The position numbers were made by a program, and so were the translations under genes. The notes under the pieces are model-generated. The model was given only the letters and a program-made list of their open reading frames with translations, was not told the DNA's origin and made no database searches. Positions 1 through 11,900 of a stretch of DNA of 64,000 bases are shown here, in pieces; the stretch's first letter is position 1, and every line of letters begins with the position of its first letter. The DNA is from Liolophura sinensis (lineage: Eukaryota; Mollusca; Polyplacophora; Chitonida; Chitonidae), in the NCBI RefSeq assembly GCF_032854445.1, contig NC_088297.1:19481127-19545126 (forward strand). Reading direction: 5' to 3'.

Positions 1-3000
1 TAAGGTAAGAATGCATGCCCCAGACCTGTTTGGCGTGGTCATTTGTATAAGCATCGTGAATCTGAAGCAGAAATGAATATTTTATTTATTGATTGATTTG
101 TTTATTTGACTGGTGTTTTACACCGTACTTAAGAGTATTTCACTTATGTGACGTCGGACAGATTAGAGGGAACAGGACAGAGCCCGGAGGAAACACACGA
201 CCATCCGCATGTTGCTAGCAGACCTCTAACGTACGGTGAGGGAGGAAACCAGCATCAGTAGAAACGAATAGGTATGATAAATTACAATACACTGTGCTAC
301 ATAACGAAAACGTGAGATTTCCTGATCCACCAGCATTGCATATTTCACTTTTATATTGCCGTAGTGTTGAAAGAAGGGGAAAATAAAGACTTAGCAATAT
401 TGACCCTTCAAACTTTCGTCACAGCCCATATATCCCTGACCAATGAATTCACTGGCTCGAATCTAATGGGAGAGCTTCGAGTTCGAAATCTTTACTGACG
501 GGTCACACAGCACAGTTTGATTTTTCTTTTTACTTTCAAAAAGACCAGACTCGAAACTTCCCTATTCCTTGTTTGCGACTTTAGGAACCGAACGATTTTA
601 CATCTAGCCAAAGACGGTAGTTTGCTTCGGACGCTCCGGTTTATTCCACCAGTAAATCTTGGTATATGTTTGACTGAATGAATGATCATGGTTTAATGCC
701 ACTTCAACAATATTTAAACCATGTCTTGGTGAGGCATATAAATGAGGAAATATTTTGGATGAATATCAGCATAATCCGATTAGTGATCTGTTCTAGAATA
801 TACACTGAAAGAAAAAAGATATCAAGTGTGTTATCGTTGTGTGAACTTATAACAAAAAGACAAACGAATATGTAGTCGTTACGCTTCGTGGATATAGTCT
901 CGAAAACGCATCACTGGATTAATATTTTTGATTCCATTTAGCTGGATGGAGAAAACTCTAAAATAAGCTGAAGAAAAGTGTTTTCAGATTTATTTATTTA
1001 TTTGATTGGTGTTTTACGCCGTACTCAAGAATATTTCACTTGTAAGACGGCGGCCAGCATTATGGTCGGAGGAGACCGGGAGAAACCCACGACCATCCGC
1101 AGGTTGCTGTCAGACCTTTTCAAATATAATTTTTCTGTTTCATCTTATTACTATTAATTTTTGTCGAGTGATCACAGTTGTTTAAGAAGTTCAGAACCTA
1201 CTCTCTTTTTCCAGTAGCTGGGGAGGTGAAACATGATTAGGTGGGCGAACTCGTGGCCTACAACGTTTAATCTCCCGTGATACCCATCGTTTTTGCACAA
1301 CACGTTACTGTCGACAATGTATGAGTACCCAGCCGTCAGGCCGCCAATATTCTGGAACTTGCGGGTGCCACCCACGCATGTGTGACGACAAGATCCTGCA
1401 CAGGTTCCTTGTTCAAGCGAGAAAAAATCGGACAAGATCAGTTCTATATGAGATCCTGCACACGCTCTTTCTTTAAGCAAGACAAAATGAGACAAGTTGA
1501 AAACTGCACAAGACCTTTCATAGATTTCTGGTCAAGTGAGACAAGTTCAGACAAAAGTCAGAACTAAATAAGATCTTTCAGTTTTTTCATGTTCAGGTTG
1601 GATAAGATCAGATAAGACCAGTAGTAGTAAAGATGCTTTGTAGGTTCCTTGTTAAGAAAAGAAACGATCAAAAATATTAGAACTTTATAAGAAAAAAAAA
1701 CTTTCACAAATTCCTTGTTTTTGTGAGACAAGATAATAACAGTTCCAAATTAACCAACATCTGTACAAGGTCTGAATTAGATCAGATCCTTTACATGATC
1801 CTTGAAATAAGATAGAGGTCAGAAAGTTCTGATTTCAAATCAGATCTATACAACATTCTTCACAGATTTCTTGATAGGATCACACAAGATTAGTATATAT
1901 ATTATATAAGATCAAACAAGATCAGTACTAAACTAGATCCTTTGCAGACTTCTTGATCAAGTGTGACAAGACCAGTAATATTTTAAAAGAAATCTCATTT
2001 TCAGTTTGTTCTTCAGGTTTAATTTGCTTCTATTATTAGTATTTACCAGTGTATATGTTTGCAACGAGAAACAGTTGTTTACCATTCGTTTCGTGCTTAT
2101 GTGACCGGTCTTGAGCCTCAGCCAAGCAATTGCCCATTAAATATATTGATTTATATTCGTCATTGAACCTACTTTTGCACTCTGGTGTGTTCGCGTGACT
2201 GGCCATCTCCGGGTAAACCACAAGCCCGTGGCCCTTGGGGAACAGACGGACCCCTTTACTACGGGCTACCCCTGCGAAGATGATATCAGGCATGTGCCTC
2301 ATCATGGACCCCATTGTGTGGGCCGCCTGGAACGAAGAGAAAAGGCGTACAGCATAGAGAGTAAATCCAGAGCACTGTGTGATAGTTCACAAATGGTCAC
2401 ACGTAACCGTTAAAATACGGCCTCTTTTCAATTTTCCTTAGTTAGGGTTTTATTATAACTATTCATGTAAATGCATAAATAGCAGGAAATTACACGCCCC
2501 CTGGTACCATGGCTTAAGCAGAATTGGGTAAAAAATGCAGTGATGTTAACTGTAGCCAGCATTATGGTGGGATGAAACCGGTCAGAATCCGGTGGAAACC
2601 CACGATAATTTTCAGGTATGTGGCAGACAATCCCACCTACGACAGGAGAGGAAGCAAGTTGAGATGGAGTTGAACTCACGGCGACCGCAATAGTGAGGGG
2701 CTTCTGAGTCACTATGCTGTGCTACCACGCTAAACACTCAGCCACAGACCTACTAAGTCATTAGACTGTCAAACTCTCACACACCTCACACAATACAGTC
2801 TGCATTGTTTGTCGGATTACCAAGTAGACTGTGTGTTTTGGGAGCAGTAGGCTACATGTACCTTTTCAACGGCTTCTTCTGACACAAGGTTCGTGGCCTG
2901 GATGAGAACAACGGACTCGTTTTGAGGTTTGTCTAACAACAATCGCCCATCTTTGGTGACGTAGCGGCTTCTAATCACCAGAGGTGGGTGGGTCGGAAGA

Positions 3001-4542
3001 GGCGTCAGGGTGAGGGACAAAGTGGCCGTAGTGTTCCTGGGAAATGATATAAATGGGTATGTTTACCGTCATATGAGCGAATTGACTTTACCGCCCTACC
3101 CAAATAGGGCCAGCAAGCCCCGAAAAACTTTATTCCGTTGACGGTGTCTGATGTTTCCAGTACAAAAAATGTGGCGAAATTCAATTTGTTACACAGTGAC
3201 GTTTACATACATGTATAAGGTCAATGTGAAAAATCCGTCTCGAAGATCGACGTCACCAGACAGGATGGAACACCTGCCACTAATTATCAAAATTAACATT
3301 TAACCGTTCATCTTTGTTAAGACGGGTTTTCTGATAAAAATCTATTTTGGAAAGATCTGCTGACGTATTTTACACCGCGTTTTTAACCTTACATATCGCA
3401 GATGGTGAGGAAAAAATAGAAAGAAAGTTTGTAAGTGATCGTCTTTACAAGAAAACTAGAAAATATGGTCCTAAAATATCATCTTACATGGTAGTCTATG
3501 TTGTCTTACCAAGTTAAAGACGCGAAAATGTTAAACTACACTGACGGCCGTAAGTGGGAAGGTCTGGCAGCAACCTGCGGATGGTCGTGGGTTTCCCCCG
3601 GGCTCTGCCCGGTTTCCACCCACCATAATGCTGACCGCCGTCGTATAAGTGAAATATTCTTGAGTGCGGCGTAAAACACCAATCAAATAAATAAATAAAT
3701 TACACTGAACATAATTTATACCGACAATTGATTTTGCACCTAATTTTGCTCAAACAAGTTTTTTTAGAGCGTTCGTGAAAATCATCTCCATAGCAACCTT
3801 AACATATTTTGGGGGGAAAGTGTCAACAGAATTTCCATTAATGAACCTAAAACAACAGACGTACATCGACAATACATGCTAAATTACTATTTACATCAAT
3901 AGCCTTTATTATGGTGTGAAAGATAAATTCTGAAGAAAAGGAACATTGGTAAGGAAATGCATGAAATACCATGGGGGCACCACGCGACGTACGTCATCAA
4001 CAAAAGCTCCCTCTGGTGGCGGAGGAGCAAGAACATCTAAAATTTAAAAGAAGAACATTACCCAGGACACACCTTTTTTATTGGAGATGCTGTACTAACG
4101 ATGTCGGAAAAAAAGAACAATGATTTATATACTGTTGCGGTTTTATTGCGTTTTACTCAATTGATTGACTAAAGAATAAAACAACTAGGAAATGGATATC
4201 TATTTATTTATTTGATTGGTGTTTTACGTCGTACTCAAGAATATTTCATTTATACGACGGAGGCCAGCATTGTGGTGGGAGGAAACCGGACAGAGCCCAA
4301 GCGAAAAGTTGCTGCAGACCTTCACACGCACGGGCGGAGAGGGAGCCAGCATGAACTAGACTTGAACTCAGAGCGACCCTTGGTGGGAGGCTCCTGCGTC
4401 ATTGCCCCGTGCAGATGTGCTACCCCCCTCGGAAACGGAGGCCCCACCAGAAGAACCAACGCCAACATGTAGGGTAAAAATCCGAGAATGTATACTCACG
4501 GCTTAACGATATGACTACAAGGAATAAGTTTACGCCATCCAT
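1..4542 (-). CDS. Zinc metallopeptidase paralogue 1 (gluzincin-like), 3' end outside window
   Basis: Minus-strand gene assembled from six exons: 4542-4500 (ATG), 4036-3970, 3036-2862, 2326-2173, 1395-1202 and 61-<1. Every junction has GT/AG, and exons 1-5 join in one open frame. Exon 1 plus exon 2 gives a signal-peptide-like start (MDGVNLFLVVISLSHVLA). Exon 3 holds two N-glycosylation sequons (NTT, NES). Exon 5 ends with GHEFAHLIMFHLP, a HExxH zinc-binding helix. Exon 6 is cut by the window edge after about 20 codons, so the expected second zinc-ligand segment (YWAEA in the neighbour) and the stop are not visible. Exons 1-5 match gene 2 (5927-12340) in phase throughout and in length, except one extra Met codon at the start of gene 2; identity is high. 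From established knowledge of HExxH+E peptidases, the product should be a secreted zinc protease; its substrate is unknown. I am confident of the exons and less so of the exact family. Confidence 0.82.
77..275 (-). mobile_element. tRNA-derived SINE (family A), partial
   Basis: Tail-first copy: TTATTTA tract, gtgttttacaccgtactta, then gacagagcccgg and acgaccatccgca. The tRNA head is lost. It sits in intron 5 of metallopeptidase 1. Confidence 0.75.
988..1130 (-). mobile_element. SINE family A, 3' portion
   Basis: TTATTTA tail, gattggtgttttacgccgta, ggccagcattatggt and ccatccgcaggttgctg are all present; the tRNA-like head is missing. Confidence 0.8.
1396..1990 (-). repeat. Degenerate ~60-bp tandem array derived from a splice-acceptor region
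   Basis: About nine diverged units begin near 1391, 1451, 1511, 1570, 1631, 1785, 1840 and 1937, each like agatcctgcacagg followed by ttccttgttcaag and gagacaaaatcagacaagatcag. The array lies in intron 4 of metallopeptidase 1, directly next to exon 5. The first unit overlaps the real 3' splice site (GTGCAG|GATC at 1396/1395). Gene 2 has only about one and a half units at the equivalent place (8231-8300). Confidence 0.75.
2345..2560 (+). repeat. Family B interspersed repeat
   Basis: Shares gagagtaaatccagagca, ggtcacacgtaaccg, gttagggttttattataact and ccatggcttaagcagaat with many other copies. Small, AT-rich and without coding capacity; probably a non-autonomous (MITE-like) element. Confidence 0.7.
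2555..2752 (-). mobile_element. SINE family A, head and body without tail
   Basis: ccagcattatggtggga, then gaactcacggcgaccgc, then a B-box/A-box-like head ending ctcagccacagacctact. Lies in intron 3 of metallopeptidase 1. Confidence 0.75.
3543..3701 (+). mobile_element. SINE family A, 5'-truncated
   Basis: Plus-orientation body from ggccgtaagtgggaaggtct through ctgaccgccgtcgtataagt to a (TAAA)n tail. Lies in intron 2 of metallopeptidase 1 and is absent from the same intron of gene 2. Confidence 0.85.
4201..4450 (-). mobile_element. SINE family A, near full length
   Basis: About 250 bp with TTATTTA tail, conserved body and tRNA-like head. It lies in intron 1 of metallopeptidase 1. That intron is 463 bp against 213 bp in gene 2, so the insertion explains essentially the whole difference. 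Confidence 0.88.
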
Positions 4543-4577
4543 TATACCGTTGATTACTACAGAGGCCTACATGAGTG

Positions 4578-4650
4578 GTCAAAACATTAACTACCATCTG
4601 TGTGAAAGATTACCTTCTCACGAACAGATGGACTAAAATCTAGATAACAT
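4578..4650 (-). promoter_or_regulatory. Conserved block upstream of metallopeptidase 1 start
   Basis: This stretch just upstream of the ATG is clearly similar to 12368-12440 upstream of gene 2, although most other non-coding sequence has diverged. On the minus strand it carries a GAGAAG|GTAAT donor-like site in both copies, so it may be a 5' untranslated exon as well as, or instead of, promoter sequence. I saw no obvious TATA box. Confidence 0.4.
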
Positions 4651-5319
4651 GTCTAGATAATCAGACGTGTCTTCCTACACTCTGAAATGCTTTCATGTAT
4701 GTACATGTATACTTGTGGTTATACGTCGTACTTAGCATATTTTCAATCATATATATGGCGACGAGGAGTCATTAGGTGTGTGTGTGTGTATATACTGTGT
4801 CTTCTTGTGGCAGGGCGAGATGCCGCCAAAGTTCTGCCGTCACTCGGCTGCATCCGTTATCTGGATAGTCCAAATTGTTTCCTCTAGGCTACCCAGTAGC
4901 CTTCTTGTGTACCTTGACAGGTCCATGAGTTTCCTATGGCCTCGGTTGAGGGCTTGTCAGATTCTGGGTAGGTACAATGGATTTCTCTATGCCCCGCTGT
5001 GGTGATTATTGGGCTGTTGAAAGTTTCTCGTGACCTCTATCCGTTTTCCTGTGAGACAATATACTTACCATCTGATTTGGGTGTCGTGTTTTCACACACG
5101 AATGACCATTGTGCTTCACTGGTAGGTGTCGCTACCAGATACTAAATATTACACTGACAGATTTCTGACCAGCTAACCTGCTTGTCGTATTCATGTTACA
5201 ATGTTACAATACAACGTATAGATTAACTGAATGATTTTTTTTTATTCATTATTAACGTGAAGTCTTCTATACAAAGATTGTATAGCTTACTGGTCTGGGA
5301 AACGATAGAGGGATTTTAA

Positions 5320-5500
5320 ACTCTGTGTTTATGTAAAGACTTACATATAAGCAACCTACGCACCCCGCAGCGCCATGTATTAAGCAGAATTACAGAAATG
5401 CTGTGATGTTGATAGCAACGTATTAGACGTCACTGGCCTAGAATCCCATAGGTGGGCTGTCGATGTCTTATATTTAACCAGTCCATTAAAATAATGACCT
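5320..5500 (+). repeat. Family B repeat, 3' part
   Basis: gccatgtattaagcagaatt, atgctgtgatgttgatagca and attagacgtcactggcctag. Lies in the spacer between the two metallopeptidase genes. Confidence 0.6.
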
Positions 5501-5830
5501 GCCCGAGGCCGAGGTTATGTCAACACCTCGTTTATTCGAATGTCTACACGACAAGGACCTCAACCGATTGTCCAGGGGACAAGTGAAGAATTCACAAGTA
5601 TGTATGTACGTTGTTTTCAAGGTCGTCACAGCGGAAAACGTTAACATACACATTGCCCTCAAACAATGGTAAGTACAGCACACAACAAGGTCACTTTGTG
5701 ATTTATTTTGAAAGAAAGCAATTGTTCAATATTTCATATTAAATTCTTCTTTCTACTCATCAAGAGAAAATCTTAAATGAATCAAGCCATAACAGAAATC
5801 TCTTCTAAAGCAAAAGGAAGTGTGAGAAAT

Positions 5831-5836
5831 TTTATT
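5831..5836 (-). terminator. Candidate polyadenylation signal of metallopeptidase 2
   Basis: AATAAA on the minus strand about 90 nt past the stop codon at 5927. Another AATAAA lies at about 5707-5702. Position relative to the stop is the only support. Confidence 0.4.
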
Positions 5837-5926
5837 GGTTCTGGAAGTTTGAGGAGAGAAACGCCAGTATATATAATCTGTATTCATCAAATACTCAATT
5901 CAATGTGCCCCAGTGTAGCCGTTTCA

Positions 5927-8900
5927 CTACATACAGGGTCTGATGCCGTCGTCTTTCACAGGACTGTTCCCCGTATAAACATAGTCCAATATGGCGTACA
6001 GGTCTGGGTCTTTCTGGTGGATGAATTCACGAGCGGCGGTTACTGATGGGCACAGAGTCTTTCCACCAAGACCACATCTTGTGGGGGAGATAAAATTTTG
6101 GATTAAATGATTAGTTAAATAAATGATCTATCGGTATGTTAAAACCACCGATTGACTGATACATTTCCTGCCCCGTAAATTGATAACTAATGTTAATAAA
6201 AATTCAATGATTGATCGTTAGTGCTCATTTAAATGATTTTCTGACTGAATGAATGTATTTAATAATTATGTGGTCAGTTATCTGATTAATTAAGGGGACT
6301 CCGTAGCCTAGTAGTTAGCGTGCTAGCGCATCACAATGGCACTGGAACTTCTCACCAATATAAATTGAAGACGTACAGGTCGCTGTGAATTCAAGTCCAT
6401 CTCATGTTGGCTCACTCTATGGTTGTACCTTGGATGGTCTTCCAGCAATCTGCGGATGGTCGTGGGCTCTGTCCTGTTTCTTCCCACCATAATGCTAGGT
6501 GCTGTCTTATGTGTGAAATATTTTTGATTACGACAGAAAATAATAGCCCAGAAAATCAAAACAATTTCGCTATATACGGTTTTACCGAAATTTACCTTCC
6601 TGACGTATACATCTCTTAGACTATAACCAAAAATAATACTGTTAACATCTCAAAAACTACATGTATGAGTTTACTTTAGATAAACAGGAACTGGAGTGAC
6701 GTCATCCTCACCTATTCATACCACCGGAAGTACCCAACAAATGGCTGAACATGAAGAAGGCGCCGGATGCTTCCGCCCAATACTCATTCTGATTGGACAT
6801 GAGGTAAGAGTGCATGCTCCAGGCCTGTTTGGCGTGGTCGTTGGTATACGCCTCGTGAATCTAAAACAGAAACGAACAAATACAATTGACTCATCATCAT
6901 TAAATGTTCTGTCTCTTGTTCATTGCATAGTATGGATCATGCTTGTAAAAATGGAGACGAAGACAGACAGGATTTGCAACCAAATATAGAATTCCCCTAG
7001 CATGGAGCTCCGTACTTTTGACGGAGTTAATTTAAGCCTGTCCAATGAAATACCAGACTAATACAGGTTTCGCGGTTATGGCTTTATGTCAAAAATTTTC
7101 CATTCATGACCCTAAAATCTTGAAAGTTGTTCGATACGGCGTTAAAAAAATGCGTCAAAAAATATATTGAATGAATATAATCAAGTATTGGATATATTTT
7201 GAACCAGTAGTTGATCAGGACTCTGCTAGTGGGCTAATAGTCAGCCCCCAAGGCCTATTTTTAACGTTACATATGTCCACAAATTTTAAATGTGATGAAA
7301 ACACATTATCTCAGTAAATCTAAACAGACCAGTTTGGTGTAGTCCTAATAAATTGCAGTTAACATAACTGCAATTAATTTAACCAAATTCTGCTGAAATT
7401 GTTGTGCTAGAAGGTGCCCGAGTTGTTACATGAGCACTTAGAATAAAAGCCTAACTGAGATAATTTGACAGGATGTCAGCTTTTACCAGTTACGTGTAAG
7501 CATTTGTAAATTATCACAATGTCGTCGATGCTCTGATTTTTACTCTCCAGACTGTTGTTCTTCTACGTTATACAACAATACAAATGAACCTTATTAATAT
7601 GGTACAAAAAGAGCAATGCGGGATTTATAGTTTTGAGTCATCTGCATGCTGCTGGCAGACATTACCACGTACGACCAGAGAACACAGCAGGAACTGAACT
7701 TGAACTCACGGCTACCCCATCGCTGAGAGGCAGCTAAATCCTTGCGCCGCTCTTGCGCGCTAACCACATAGCAACAGTCACCCTGATGTTGATGACAATG
7801 GCAATGGTGATGATGGTGAGGGTGGTGGTGGTGGTGATGACGATGACGACGATGATGATGACGATGATGACGACGACGACGACGATGACGATGATTTGGT
7901 GGTGGTGGTGGTGCTGGTGGTGGTGGTGGTGGGGGTGCTGCTGCTGCCGGTGGTGGTGGTGATGATGGTGATGACGATGACGACGACGACGATGACGACG
8001 ATGATGATGATTTTGTAGTTTTTCTTTCAGAACCTTCTTACCCTCTGTTTCCAGTATCGAGGGAGATGAAACATGATGAGGTGAGCGAACTCGTGTCCAA
8101 CAGCGTTAAACAGCCCGCGAAACCCGTCATTTTTGCACAGCACGTTACTGTCGACAATGTACGAGTACCCAGCCGTCAGACCGCCGATATTCTGGAACTT
8201 CCGGGTACCACCTACACATGTTTTGCCACAAGATCCTGCACAGGTTCCTTGTTCAAGTGAGACAAAATCAGACAAGATCAGTACTATGTAAGATCCTTCA
8301 GAAATTTCCCCAAAACAACAGAGTTGTGAATACTTCCCCGCTGTCAGTTACCGGTCGGGTGCAAATAGATGTATTAAATAGAGAAGACCTTTCAAACATT
8401 CAATGTTCCTCAGCATATAGGCTGGTACATTTACCTCCCCGAACAATACACTGTCTTGCTATTTCTGGAAGTAAATGGATTTGAACGTGTATCCCCTTCA
8501 TTGAGAAAGAAACCAGAAAGGTAACATAGTTTACAGGTACCAATTTTGCTATTGCAAAACTTTTATATTCCATGGCAGTTTTCTCCGGGGGGGTGGGGGT
8601 GGAGGTTGATGGGGGCGGGGGGGTGACAGCTTTTTTTAGCAGTATTGGTTTATACGACAATCACCCCCACGGTGTTAAACTCATAAACGTCGCTTTCAAC
8701 ATTATTTCGGTGATGTCACGATGGTGTCAAAATGCCGACACTTCTAGAGCTGCCACGTCGGTGTGTCTCTCACATTATGCCAAGCGCCTATCGAGGCAGT
8801 GTCAAGATTACGAATATTAAAGCCTTAGGTACGTCTCGATCCTGAATTGAACCACGGATCAACCGTTTACGAGATGCTCTAGCCACCACCCGAGCAGCCG

Positions 8901-11900
8901 GTTAGAGAATGATGGTTAGAGTTCATAATGAACTATTTACGGTATTTGTTTCTCCTGATGAAATGTGGTACAAGAGCTGTAGTGTTTCATTATATCCTCT
9001 TACTGGTGATCTTTTCTTATTGATTGATTCTTTTACCCATTTATTCCATTGTTGTTTAATCTGTTCATCGAAAAAGACATTCGTATGCCTGCCATCACCC
9101 AATAAAGACGCTGCAGGCTGATCATCGCAATCACACACTTAGGGATTTCTCACCCGTTGGTCAGTTTTGTGATAGAGGAAAGTGGAGTGACAGAAAGTGA
9201 TTGGGCCTCTCTTTCGGTAACGTTACCAAATATACATTAAGTAGATGTTTGCACCAAGAAACAAATATACCCCGATTGCTTCATCTATGACTGAGCGGAT
9301 AATGCCGGAATAAACAAACGGGAGTATATTCATCATGGAACCTACCTTTGCACTCGGGTGTGTCCACGTGACTGGCCATATCCGGGTAGACCACAAGCCC
9401 GTGACCTTTGGGGAACAGACGGACCCCTTTTTTGCGGGCCACCTCGGCAAAAAGGACATCAGGCATGTGCCTCACCATGACCCGCATCGTACTGGCTGCC
9501 TGTAAGGAAGGGGTTCTAGCAAACTGTCTGAACAAAATGTATTAATTAAAGAGGTTTTTCAAGGCTGCGTATATACACAGATACGAATGCGATAACCCTA
9601 ACCTCTTGTGCTTACTCTCAAAGAAAATTCCGTTTCACTGTAACCCGCTTTACTTCGCGGAGGTACATGGATGGTGTTGCAACGACTTCATTTTGAGCTT
9701 TTCGCTTACTTTTTAATCCGTTTGATTCAAATTTGCTGACCAAAACACTATCGTTGTTAATAAAGTAGTTTCGTTGCGATTTTTGCCAGGATATATGAAA
9801 ACTGTATCACAACATATTCATATCTGTATTGACGTGTATTATTGTTGACATGTGTCGCACATGTCAAGGCTTTTGAGAGATAATGGCTGGAACTTCACGA
9901 AAACAACAGATTTGGTGGAGTAGCCAACCTGAAGGCGGCTGCCCGGTACCAGTGACGTTTACAGCCGACCACCCCCTGGGAAACCTGGGAATTCGTATCA
10001 AGACGATGTGAATTTTGAGACGGATTTACTCTTGACTAAAAGGGAAGATTTGTATTTGGCATAAGATTAGATTGATCTGGTAAGTAATCAATCGATCAAA
10101 TGTGTCAGCAATTTATACTCTGATTTTTGCACACGGAGTGCCAACGTACGAACTTGCCTCACCTTCAGACAAGAGGACGACTGCATGAAATCGTACGGAA
10201 TTTAGCTCAAGAGTTTCCGCAGACAGTTCTAACTCAACAATAATTATACACATATTAAACAAAAATAAAACATGTTTTTAAACTAACTAAAACAACGCAA
10301 GTGTAAAATAGAATCCAAAAACTGGCATCGCCTTTGACGCTCTGAAACAATTCGAATATAGAGTCGTGTGTGTGTGTGTTTATTTATATAGAAATCGTGT
10401 ACCAAAATATATGTAACGAGTTATTAGGGAAAAAAATACAAATTCTAAATAAATAAATATCCATTTATATAGTATACAATAGCTTTAAAAGTAAACATGT
10501 TTGGATGAAAGTTGTCTATTTTTCCATAAGAAGATTATTACATGGATTGCTCACAAACCCATACAGCAAATGCCACAAGTACCTTTTTCACGGCTTCTTC
10601 CGGTACCAGGTTCGTGGCTTGGAGAAGGACAGCCGACTCGTTCTGAGGTTTGTCCACTAGCAGTCGGCCATCTTTGGTGAGGTAACGACTCCTAATCAGC
10701 AGCGGTGGGTGGGTCGGAAGAGGCGTCAGTGTGGAAGGCAGAGTGACCGTAGTGTTCCTAGAGAACGATATGAAGGTTAATGTTTGCCGTGTTAAGACCT
10801 ACCCTACAGAGCCTTTAACTTAGGCGTCCAAACAGACATTCGTATACCAGATGTAATAACAGGTCAATATTTTCAAGGCCGATTCCCAAAACGACGTTCA
10901 AGGCCAACCAACAAAGTAACAAGAAAGTATTTAAAGTACCAAATTAAGACGGAGTAGAAAGAGAAACAGTGAACAGTTTCCAATGGTGTTGGAAAGACAT
11001 AGGGAATGTTCTATGCAAATGAAGGAAATCATGCTACACTGTACAATGCTAAATTTCTCCACCTACCAGTCACAGATTTACGTATCACGCGATGAGTGAT
11101 TTGTTCGATAGTGTCAATTCGATTAGTGACGTCATCTTATTTTGAGAAACAGAAAGAAGGCAAAAAGGAAAAGTTCGTCATGATCGTGGCGAATTTTCCT
11201 TGTATTAAACTTGAAAACGTGGTCCTAAAATCTCCAACATGTCTATTTGTAAGATAATTGATAGAGACAAAAATGTTAAAATCATACATTGTAGTTTATC
11301 CGGGACAGTTTAGTTTATCCATGTACACAAAAGTACAGTACATCTGTCTTTTGCTAGAACCAAAAAAAATCTTAGAAAGTTTCATTAATCTGTGCGCTGG
11401 TATTTCATTTGAAATATAGACTTGCGTATTCATACTCATTTTTGGATTCTGTACACTGCATGTACATCCCAATATTATATTGACTTACATTTTTAGGTGT
11501 ATTTACATAATTAGATACAGTCATCAAACGTTAACTAGTGTAATGTATACCCAGGTACAAAAGTAAGCTGCTCAAAAACTGTGTTTGGTACGAATAACGT
11601 TTGCATTGTCCTTAACACCATTTCTTTGCCATAAAACCCAACTTACATTTCAAACATCTGTTAGAAAGTAATGAAAATATTTTAAAAATTGAAAAAGTTT
11701 TGAATATATATATATTATTATTGTTTGAGGCTGACTTTCCGCTGACAAAAATTTCATTTTGGTGTTCTTTCACATGTTTCTCAAGCAAGGTAGTATAAGA
11801 AATTATACTACTGGTCATTTTTATCATAAGGGGAAAAAAATGATTGTTAGTTAACAAAAAATCTGGAAAGAAATTTTATTTTTAAATGACCCTTCTTCAA

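Noticed and set aside
7753-7962. Low-complexity frame (Met/Thr/Val/Trp runs)
   Set aside because: Trinucleotide array in an intron.
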